Below are positions 12,101-24,100 of a DNA stretch of 34,739 nucleotides, one piece after another. The first letter of the stretch is position 1. Each line of letters begins with the position of its first letter. Where the stretch lies: the NCBI GenBank assembly GCA_002633005.1, contig NMRA01000180.1, forward strand, positions 1 to 34,739, given 5' to 3'. A program made the position numbers and the translations under genes. The stretch is from Phoronis australis. Lineage: Eukaryota > Phoronida > Phoronidae. Below the pieces are notes generated by a model. That model searched no databases and was not told where the DNA came from. It saw only the letters and a list, made by a program, of their open reading frames with translations.

Positions 12101-15100
12101 TTAAACAGTACACACCATGGATTTTTGCACATTTTGAATTACCGGTGGCCACAGACTAAATGTATGACGTAAAACTTAGCTAAACCCATGTTTACTTTGT
12201 GTAATTAGCTCAAAATTTTGATTTTTTTTTTCAATTTTGCCAATTTTCACATTTCCCGCCATGTGACGTCATGGGTTGAACACAAGAGATCAGTGACTAG
12301 CATTGAACAATGGCGGAGACCAGGGAATTTGAAAGTGACGACGATTATGAGCAAGAATTGAACGAATACTATGAAGAAACGTATGAGAATGGTGGCCAGG
12401 ATGAGGAAATGGGGTTGCACGAAAGCGAGAACAAGTTTAATGTGCTTCCGGCTGCGTACTTTTCTACTTTGAGCCTTATGAACTGGATCCTCCCGCGAGA
12501 GAAGCGGCCTCGGGCTCGACGAGTCAACCCAGTCATCCAACAGACGATCCTGAATTAAGAGCTGATGTTTCTGAATGATAAATATTGTCCTTTATTGAAA
12601 CAGGCCTTCATCGTCTCCTGTGACTGGAGTCGAAACACGAGTCCTCAAAGTGGGCAGAACACAGAGTGGCCCCGGACCGAATCGCTTGGTCCACGATGAC
12701 GTCCCACACTCTCGTTCGGCGCACTAAGTCATGCCACTTCTGCGCAACTTTGGTGTCCTTCGGAACACTGAGACGTTTTCCGCCTGGCTGCTGTTGCTGC
12801 AGCCTCCGGAAACACATCTTTTGATCCCTCTACGAACCTTCTCGACGCTAAATGTACTTTGCATTCTCTTCACTCTATACGCTTTGTCTCTGATCCGAAC
12901 GGTATGGCGAACGACCTGGGTTCAACCCATGACGTTGAACATAATTATTATTTTTTTCAATTTTTGCGTGTTTCTTTATGAGCTGTGCACTATAAGCACT
13001 GAAATCAAGTAAGATATAATAATAAAATTTATTTTTAGGTACATGTTGTGTACACTTTAAACCTTTGCTCTTTAATATTATTGTCAACCTTCACTGTCTT
13101 AATCAAACGTTTTAAGCCTGGAGGGGACAAAATGTGAAATTGTGGACTTGAAATGAGTAAACAACCAGGAGGCACTTTGCAATGAACATGATATCCAAAC
13201 CCAAATTGATATATGAATTGCCATTGGGGGGGAGTAGTTTTTGTAATAAACAGGGGTCCACGCCCCCGTTGTATCCCCCATATCGCTCCCCCGGTGGCTT
13301 CTTCTGGTCCTTAAACCGATGATATTGTTGCGAGATGTTTTTTATTTCAAAATTAGTCAATAATTCCATCAGCCATGCAATTTGATGGCGGATCCATAAT
13401 GTAGCTTTGTACAAGATTTCTGGAAGGACTTCGGAAAGCTACATGTACTTTAAAAGTGTCGCATTCAGGTTCCCAACTGTCTGTATTACGATAGTGTTAT
13501 TCTTGGACTTTACGAGACGCATGATTTTCTATTTAACATATTATTCCTTCTACTAGCTAAGCAGTACAATTACAAGGAGAGATGTCACAAAAATATACCT
13601 AATTTTCACCAGTTCATTACATATACTTATAAGTACTATAATGCTGAAAAATTAATTGCATATAAAAACTTTGTATATGACAGCTTCTCTTCGAAATGGG
13701 AAAATTTAATTGTTCATGTTAACTACATGTAAAAGATATTTACTTTAAACGAGATACGAGAATGGTCTTCCTGAGGTATGCGTGAACGAATGGTGTACTT
13801 ATTTGTTTGTTTGTTTTTGTAATTGCTTTGTAAAAGATAATAAATACCTTAAAAAAAGAATTTATATACTGTTCTTCGTTGGTACATTATTCAGTTGACG
13901 GAGGCTGGAGCGCTTGGTCAGATTGGCCTTCATGTACAGTGCACTGCGGCGGAGGTACGCAAACACGTGTGCGCACCTGTACAAATCCTCGACCTGCTTA
14001 CGACGGCTCAACATGTCCTGGGTCTGACAAAGAATCACGTGACTGTAACACTCATAACTGTAGTGGTAAATATTCACTTTCATTACATGTTTTGATGATT
14101 TGAGATTTTAGTAATCTTAAAATGTTGTCTCCTTGAAACCTTTATGTAAGAGTACTGTTCATTTACATTTCATTCAAGCGACGAATGGAAAAATACCATT
14201 TTATAAACGCATTGGAATACTAAGTTAACCTAAAACATCATTTGAATAGTGTGCCATTATACAATGTACATGTAATTATAAAAATTATTTTAGTTGACGG
14301 TGGGTGGACGGACTGGAGCCATTGGTCAGACTGCTCGACGTCGTGTGGCAACGGTAATGAAAGTTCAAGTAGAACGTGTACCAATCCTGCACCCGCCCAC
14401 GGCGGGCAAGGGTGTCTTGGGAACGAGACGAGAATCAGGAAATGCAAACTGGAGGAATGCCCTGTAAACGGCGGTTGGAGTCATTGGAGTGACTGGGGTC
14501 CGTGCTCGATATCGTGTGGGGAGGGTACACAAACCAGCTCGCGAAACTGCAGCAACCCGTCGCCAACCAACAGCGGGCTTGACTGTGTCGGAAACAGTAC
14601 GAGAACAATTTCTTGCAAACTGAGCGAATGTCCAATAGATGGCGTATGGACGGCTTGGTCTGAGTGGAGTTCGTGTTCTCAGAAGTGCGGAGACGGAATC
14701 CAGAGCAGCTTCAGGAATTGTTCAGATCCAGAACCACAGCATAATGGGCTATATTGTCCAGGAGATAACCAGCGAACCCGGTCATGCATAATCAAAAACT
14801 GTTCAATAGACGGAGGCTGGAACTCGTGGAATCAGTGGGGCACTTGCTCCACGTCTTGTGGAGTGGGTAATCAAACAAGACATCGCAAATGTACCAATCC
14901 TCTTCCAATGTTTGGAGGGCAGGATTGCGTAGGCAATAACTCAACAGTCAGAGAGTGTAATGTTAGAGACTGTCCAATAAATGGGTCTTGGAGTGTCTGG
15001 GCTCCATGGACCGACTGTTCGACAACATGTGGCGGCGGAGTGCAAAATCGGACGAGAGCGTGTACAAACCCAACACCAAAATTTGGTGGGTGGAACTGCA

Positions 15101-18100
15101 GCGGTAATAATTCAGAAATACGAATTTGTGGTTTAATAAACTGCCCCGTTAACGGTGGTTGGGGACCGTGGATCGAATGGGGTCCCTGTTCCTCTTCTTG
15201 TAGTCAGGGCCTACAAACTAGGGGGAGATTCTGTGACAGCCCAGAACCATCGTTTGGAGGCAACAACTGTTCCGGTAACTATACTGCAGTGCGTTCGTGC
15301 ATAGTGAAACATTGTCCTGTTGACGGAGAATGGGCATCTTGGAGTAACTGGGGTGAATGCTCTAAAAGTTGCGGCGCAGGTATGCAATACAGATTCAGAG
15401 CATGCGTCAACCCTGCGCCACAATACGGGGGACGAAACTGTTCTGGGAACGATGCCATGACACAACAATGTTTCATAAAGTACTGTCCAGTCGATGGAGG
15501 GTGGACGCCGTGGAGTGGGTGGGGTACGTGTTCTAGTACCTGCAGCGTAGGGGTGCAGGTCAGCAACAGAACATGTACGAACCCGGCGCCAATGTATGGA
15601 GGACAAAATTGTTCTGGTAACAATACGATGTCTCAGGTGTGTATTTTGAAAGACTGTCCCGTTGACGGAAAGTGGTCAGCTTGGAATAACTGGGGGGAAT
15701 GTTCCAAAACTTGCGGCTCAGGTGATCGTGTGAGGAATAGATCATGTGACACTCCTGCACCGGAATATGGTGGAAGAAATTGTTCTGGTAACACTACGAT
15801 GACGCAGTCGTGCTTCGTAAAACATTGCCCTGTCGACGGAGTTTGGGGAGACTGGAATGAATGGGGCGCATGCTCAAGAACCTGTGGTGAAGGGATTCAG
15901 GTCCGCAATAGAATATGCAACAACCCGGTACCAACGTATGGTGGGCGCAATTGTTCCGGCAACAATACTTTGACACGGTCGTGCCTCATAGAACGCTGCT
16001 CAGTCGATGGAGGTTGGGGGGGTTGGAGTGAGTGGAGTGCGTGCTCAACAACTTGTGGCGCTGGTGTTCAAGTCAGCGATAGAACATGCAACAACCCCGC
16101 TCCGGCTTATGGTGGACGTAATTGTTCCGGGAATGACAATGCTACAAAATTTTGCAATGTTATTGAGTGCCCCGTTGACGGCGGCTGGACATCTTGGAAC
16201 GGTTGGAGTTCATGTTCACTCTCATGCGGGACGGGAATGCAATATAATGCAAGAATGTGTTCCAATCCTGTCCCGGCTCACGGGGGAAATAATTGCACAG
16301 GAAACGACACAGTCACACGGGAATGCCATCTCACTCACTGCGCAGTCGATGGTGGATGGACCTCTTGGACGGGTTGGTCGTCGTGCTCTGTGACCTGCGG
16401 AAACGGTGGACAGCATCGTAGCAGAACGTGCACAAATCCTGAACCTGCTTATGGCGGCGCAAACTGTAGTGGGAATAATACTGCAACCCAACCATGTTTT
16501 CATCAACATTGCCCAGGTTTGCTTTCTATGAAGTAAATTACACTGTTTCATACGACTGAATTACTGGTTTTATAGAATCATGCGGTTTACTTAAATTTTG
16601 ATTCCATGACGTCGTAAACGAATTCCTAATTTTTTTTGCTGTTTTGAAAACAGGTTTGATTCTTGTTAATCCATTTTAACTGTAACGTACAGAAATGTTC
16701 ATTGATGTCGTGTATGATTTCAACAATAATTTCAAGTATTTGTGAACGTTCTTTTAGTGAATGGAGGTTGGAACACGTGGACTGGGTGGGGAACGTGCAA
16801 TGCTACCTGTGGCGGTGGTGTTCAGGTTAGGAACCGCACTTGCAATAAACCGGAACCACAGCACAATGGATCTGATTGTGCTGGCGATGGTTCCGGAAGT
16901 CGCAGATGTAATCTTCATAATTGCCCAGGTACACTTTTGCTTCCTATCAGTCTAAACAAATCGCATTTTTTCTGAACTTTTGTAACTATTTTATTAGTAC
17001 ATCACGTGCTGTGCAATTCAACAAAATGTTCATGTCTGCGTTTTTGCAGTGAAATATTGCAGGTTTTCGCAATTTATTCGCGATTCACATTTCAGTTGAT
17101 GGGGGTTGGAATACTTGGGGGTCATGGTTCGACTGCACCGTTACTTGTGGAGGAGGTTATCAGTTACGTAATAGGACATGCACAAACCCTATACCCGCCC
17201 ATAACGGGGAAGATTGCAAGGGTCCAAAAGTTGGTTATCGGGATTGCAACACTAACAATTGTCCAGGTAAGATGTATGCACGTGGACCATCTTTACACTG
17301 ATTGGGTCAAACGCTACGTTCTTATTTAAAGAAACCAAATTATTTGATGTAACTGACCAAATCAAACGTACCATAAATAGAACTTCGGTATTCCATATGT
17401 TAAGTAGCAAATATGGTTTCTAATAAATGTATTACGCTCGTTCTTCTTAGAACCTGTTCGATCGTTTCCACTGTCGTCAACCAATAAGAAAAATCCAGTA
17501 ACAGTGCATTCGCAATTTTCATCTTTGTATCATAGTGGGTTAAAACTAAACATAACGGTAAACAATATGGCCGTGTTAATTGTATTTATAGTCAACGGAG
17601 GTTGGAACCAATGGAGCGACTGGTCGCACTGCTCAACTTCTTGTGGGGGAGGTTATCAGACGACGTCGCGGAACTGCACAGACCCAGCACCTGCGTTTGG
17701 GGGAGGTTTTTGCTCAGGAGAAGACACTCGGAATCAAACCTGCAACTCACATCGATGTCCAGGTAATTTGTAGTAAGATAATGTATTTGAAGCCCACTGA
17801 GCCCATTGTAATTTAGAATGCTCGCAAGGGAAATTACCTAGTTAGATAAGGTACTCTCTTAGAATGCAAGCTGATTTATTTGTCGAGAAGACTTGCATGA
17901 CTTGTAAATTTACAAACCGCTAAGTTTATGGAACGATGCAGTTGTTGTATTCCCTTATTGAAAAGACGATATCAAATCAAGCGCGAAACCAAAGCCAGTG
18001 GAATGTACAAGCCGACACTGCAGCTTTGGATTAAGCGAAGGTTTAGACAACCAGCAAAGCCACCATTGTTGTTATCAGGGATCACTAATACTGTAGCTGA

Positions 18101-21100
18101 CGAATTAGTCCCATCCCATGTCCGCGTGCACGCTAAATCCTTGGACAGTCCAGTCAAGTAGCTGACGGATTAGTTCCATTTCAAACCCGCGTGCACGCTA
18201 AATCCATAGACTGTGTAGTCAACTTTAAATTCCATGTGCTTTAAAACAGCCATAAAACCTGTTTGCAACTTATTTAGAAATGAATGCCCTACCTCCACAT
18301 GGTTGGCTTTATTGTGCCTCGCGGAAAACTAAGATGTCGCAAGCCCGTCGCATAGATGTCGGTATATAGGCGTATCCAAGTTACATTTTTCATCACCAGT
18401 GGCGGATGTAAGGGGGGAGGGAGGGGGCCATGCCACCCCAAAAAAAAATTCTCCCAAACTCCATTTGGCAGTTCGGTGGTCCGAATGTCTAACATACAAA
18501 ATCCTGGCTAATACTCTGCCCTGGCCCCAAAATCCTAAATCCGCCCCTGATCACTTTAGCTTTTCAATTTTATTTGTTGTCTTTACATGTTCATGTCTAC
18601 CGTACATATATACGTGTACTTCGATTCTTTGCCGACCCTACTCATACAGTATATGCAGTATAACGTCGTATAGAAAGTAGAGAATATGTATAGAATGAGA
18701 TTGATCTATTGTAGGACTCGCCCGGTTCTCATGAAAAAATCTGAGGTTGCGTAAAATGAAAATGAAACATTTTAGAAAACTGTAACTTACGTTTATGAGA
18801 TCTCATACTGAACACATAAAAATAAAAAATGGACATGTTATCGATACCGTTGTTTTGCTTTCAATGTACCTTTCCTATTTGCTAAATACTACCAAATAGA
18901 CGTGGTCACGTAAACAAAGGCTTGCAACTTTGTTTCAGTCGATGGAGGTTGGAACGCTTGGAGTGGCTGGTCCAATTGCTCACAGGAGTGCGGCGGAGGA
19001 CAGCAACATAGGTCACGAGCATGCAATCAACCGTCACCGGCCCATGGGGGAAAGGTCTGCGACGGACATCCTCTCGCCATTAGGGAGTGCAATACTCGCA
19101 ACTGCTCTGGTATGAGTGATAAAGCCAACACCTAAACTTAAGATTGTTTAAACAGGTTTCTTAGCTGATTACACCAAAGACGGTTGGGGGTCTTATATTT
19201 GACACGTTCATGCACTTTCCCCATTTTCTAGTCGTTTAACTGAACATCTTGTCTGCATCTACTCGTCCAATGGCTGAAAGAAGATCGATATTAGATTTCC
19301 TTTAGTATCTGTTTTAAACGGTTCTTTACATTCACATTCTGTACATAGTCTTGTGAGTTGGTTTGGACCATTTTCTGGTCTCAACTCATTCTTAACACTG
19401 ATTGAGATTGAGTTGTAGGCATGGAAATTTGTTTGTTATTTCTTGAGGTCATGGTTGTTTCATAACCTTCTCACTCGCAAATAGTTGTTGATTCGCGGCA
19501 GGCATCATGTTTGTTAGACAGGTTACATGTGCCCAGTAAATAGATAATTGATAATACCTACTTAGTGAAATCTAATATTCGTTTTCATTGCTGAGCATGC
19601 ATTATGAGTCGTCTGCTTCAGAATCCAGAAAGTGTTAGGCAAACGTCTGCTCGGCAAACTGGAAGCTGATGCTAGATAAATGCCACCCATATTTTCCAAT
19701 CTGTGAAAACCGAACTTCCGGATGTTTAAAATACTGCTCGTGACATAAAATGTACTCGAATACCTACACCTGCAGGAGGTACTGCTCGCGATGACCGCCG
19801 GACCAAAGTTACATGTACGTGTGTTTATTATGTTCCGTACTGCATACTACATGTCTTTCAGTTGACGGAGGATGGAACGACTGGTCTACTTGGAACCCGT
19901 GCACGGTTTCGTGTGGAGGAGGTCACCAGACTCGAAATAGGACATGTACACCTCCGCTGTTTGGTGGGATGGAGTGCGAGGGATCGAATGTTAGCACTCA
20001 AATCTGCAATATAGGCAGTTGTCCCGGTGAGCAGGAATATTCTTTGTTTAAATTTGGTCTCCATAGGCGATTTTAAACATTTAACTGACGTTTGCCCTAC
20101 AGTTCCAACGTAAGATTGTAAAATAAGTGCAATATCGCCTTTCTAATTAAAATGGATATTTAACCCGCTTTTCATCACTAAAAACACTTTTGATTCAGAC
20201 TATTCTTGTCGTTATAAAAACTTGTCCGCAAGTGTTTTGAGTCAAACTAAGGATGACACGAGGCTTCGAAAGAAAAGGATTGTGTCTGTGCGTCAACTTG
20301 TGCTTCTATCATGGTTTCAAGAAACAACGAACTATCGATTGAGTACGAAAAATTTGAGGCCAATTAAGAGGGTTCCTTCGTCAAAGTCAAAAGTTTGCTT
20401 CTATAATGAAACGCCGGTAAATTCTTTTTTGAATTGAAGTAGATGTCTAACTTCCTGATTACACCAAATTTCAATCACAGAAATGAAGGAAACCCATTTG
20501 CTCATCAAATACCGACATTGTGGCGTGGATAACAATATAATTTTTGAGTCTTTTGAAGTCCACGTACATGTATTTGGTGAAAATAGATGAAATTCAATGG
20601 CTTTGCTGTTCAATCGTCTGTTATCAGTTGATGGTGGATGGACTCATTGGACAACATGGGCCTCCTGCTCAGTGTCATGTGATGGAGGTCAAATATCAAG
20701 GTCAAGGTATTGCACCAATCCACAACCTGCACATGACGGGAAAGACTGTGATGGTGCAGGCGTGCAGACGGCAGCATGTAACCCTCACATGTGCCCCGGT
20801 GAGTCAGAAGCGTTTCTTTTTCTTTTTGTAGCGTCTCCTCCCTTATGAAAACCTAGCGTTGGATGCAATCCAACAGCATCCAGAGGAGAAATGTTTATAT
20901 CACGTTCATGACGTGACTTGCGATTAGGATATTTTATCTTAACGTTCAGAGATATGAAAGCATTTGACACCCGCAATTGAAATCACCCCGAACTCAACAA
21001 ATAACAGCGTACATGTGTAAAAGTTAGGTTTTGGTAAACTTGATTCCAACACTGACCAATTACAGGACGTGCTTAGAGTAAACTTTCAGATACACTGTAT

Positions 21101-24100
21101 GAATTATTTCTTTGGCATGATTGGATAACTTTGAAAGTAAGAGTCGCATTTCACTAGGAAATTGTAGATTAGAACCTGAGCGGTGGTTGAGGGACAACTT
21201 ACGAATTTACATCTATTTACGAGGTTGGCAGCTTTTCCGACGATGAAGTTTCCAGTGGAATGAACATAAGGCTTTGTGAATTTTTCTAACGCATTACACA
21301 TGATTGCTTTTCTAGTCGATGGTGGTTGGACAGAATGGAGTACTTGGACGGTGTGCTCTCTGACATGTGGTAGAGGGGAAAAGGCAAGAAACCGAACGTG
21401 CTCTCAACCCGTTCCACAGTTTAATGGGACAGATTGCCAGGGAAATTCAATTGAATCACGTGAATGCAATTCGCATATGTGTCCAGGTTAGCTCGTTTGT
21501 TGATGCATGATCTTGCTTTTTCGTATCCAAGTTTAGATTTCTGCTAGAATGGTTCCCTCACTGACTATTTTGATATTTGATACATGACAATAAATATTTT
21601 ATACAAGTCAACATGAAGTCAAATAATGGTACAAGTTGATTGTGATCAGTATTTTTCAAACACATAAACTTCTCTTGACCTCCCTACATATGGCTTTGCT
21701 TGGTTGTGTTTCCTTGCAGTCAATGGGGGCTGGTCATCCTGGTCCAGATGGAGTGCCTGCACATTAACATGCGGTAGCGGGCAGAAGACGCAGACAAGAA
21801 CTTGCACTCAGCCCCCACCGCAATATGCCGGGAAAGAGTGCGACGGAAACGACCTTAACTCCACAGAGTGTAATACTCAAGCATGCCTTGGTAAATCAGA
21901 AGTGTTGGCTTTTTTTTCTTCTACCCGATCTATCCGATACTTTCATACATGTAGGTTGTCATGGTCTTTTGTTACTGATTGGTAATTCTACTTTTACCAA
22001 AAATAGATTCTAATTGTATAAGACTTTGGAAAGTAGACGGTGAAACTACTAAGAGAGTACTTACACTTTTATAAGACATAGGTCGGGCAGGTACTAGCGC
22101 CAACTGAAGCTAGTTGGAACTCTGGCTGCGAAATAAAAATGAAATGTTTACCTATCTCTCGTCTCCAAATTCAGTAGGGTTATCAAAATCTGCCCTTAAC
22201 CGTTCATCACTCAATCATCTTTAACCTGACCAACTTTCTGATACCACCTCTGTCATTACGAATCTTCTCCGTCATTCCTGACATTTCCCAACAATTTTGT
22301 CAGGTACCCGCATTTCATCTGTTTTGGGTGTTTAATATCCCACACCTCTCCGGGCTGCGTGGATTTCGGTATCACCGAACCTAATACTGAAAAGCTTGCA
22401 GAGCAAATAGTTCTGATTTTAACCCAGAAGCTGTCTGAGCTTTGTATGTCTACCGATAGCACATACCGACCTGCGTACTTATTATCCTGTAGATGGTTGG
22501 GGCGAGTGGAGCGCGTGGTCACCGTGTTCTGAGAGCTGCAATGGAGGGTACAGGATACGACAGAAAGAATGTCACTCGCAGTGTGAAGGGGTTGGCAATG
22601 AGACGGAAACCTGTAACACTCAGGGATGCCCAGGTAACCCCCTTACATCGCGTGTGAATTAACAATGAATTTCCATTCTACTTATCCACTTGATATGGTA
22701 TCATGCAGCAGGTCATTTAAATTGGAGTGTGTTTAAATTGCAATAACATGAGCAACAGTACGTCGTACAAAAATAAAATGTCAGGTTTGATTTCTTTAAT
22801 TTCACGAAGGATTATACTGAAATTCAGTGTGTTTTGCTTGATTTTTTGTTTGAAGTCAACGGCCAATGGGGCAAATGGTCGGGCTGGTCAAAATGTAGCC
22901 AGACATGTGGAAAGGGTGAGCAGCAAAGACTGCGTCGCTGTGACGATCCTTCAACATCTTCCGGTGGAACGGATTGCAAAGGAGGCAATATTGAAAAGCA
23001 GGAATGTATAATCGAAAAGCTGTGCGAGAAGAAAGCGATTGCAGGCGATTTTGACAAATCACAGGCATCTGCGCAGGATAAGACAGTAATGATGATTGCC
23101 CTATCATCAACTGCTGGAGTAGTGTTTGTGGCGATAATTGTCATAGCAGCGTGTATTGTTTTTGCAAGGTGAGTGCAACGCTACTTACATGTACATGTGC
23201 ATCGAAATTTTTGCCACACGAAGAGATATTTTATGGCTCATCAAGAACGCCACCCACAAGCACACAAGTACGCGGTTCAAACAAAACCTTTTTCACACGC
23301 AAAGACTTTTTTCCAAGCGCCAGTTTAAATACAAAGTCATCGTGGTACGTAGCAAAGGTGTTTGCATATAGTTTTAGTTCAACTTTCGTTGTTAGGGTTC
23401 TTTCCACTCTTGCTAATCAAAATATGAATTTTCATTCAATTCGTCATTTGCAACGTTAACGATTTGTCGTAAGAACTATGTTATTGAAGACGAGGTTAAA
23501 CAATAGGAGCTGGACTGCTATTCAAAGACGCCTTTGGCAATAACAGATTCATGCACGAGCATGAATACCCTGAGAAGAATATCGACAAGGACACGACAAG
23601 TGTACCCTCCCACACGAGAACGGTATTTCAAAGAATATCACCAATGTTTTCATCAGTCATGAAGCGCGTACTTACCACCACATCACCGCTCTTCACACAA
23701 GAACAAAACACCTGGCACAAAAATGAGGTGTGATCTACAAGATAGAATGCCCAGAATGTCCGGCTACTTGAATTAAGGAACAGCTTGAAAGAAAGCAACA
23801 ACTTTTCAAAAATGTATCGACATGTCGGTAGTTGTTGTCTTTAGTCAAACTTTACTAGCGTTCGTCAGTGCAAGATGTTTCGGTAAGGAACACACGTGCA
23901 AAAATGTTACTAGTCTTCCCACAATGGAAGACCATAGTGATTCGACTCTCACAGTGTTACACCTGATAATGTGACTGTAATTGCATCAATTACACCAAGT
24001 ACAGTTTGACAGTACTTTGGAATGTTGTTTTTCTGGTGTCTTACTTCTGACGTGGATCCCACAGTTATATAGTTTCCACGTTCCCCTGAAACTCCAACGA

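Larger units (their letters stand above)
12266..12935. mobile_element. Region bounded by a perfect 16-bp inverted repeat
   Basis: ACGTCATGGGTTGAAC at 12266-12281 recurs inverted at 12920-12935, enclosing the acidic open frame and the THAP fragment. It could be the terminal repeats of a THAP-type transposon remnant, or two matching promoter elements of convergent genes. No target-site duplication is clear. Confidence 0.35.

Noticed and set aside
23499-23727. Inclusion of this open stretch as a constitutive exon between exons 17 and 18
   Set aside because: Its end phase does not join exon 18 in frame. Direct joining of 17 to 18 gives a basic stop-transfer cluster and an intact tail.
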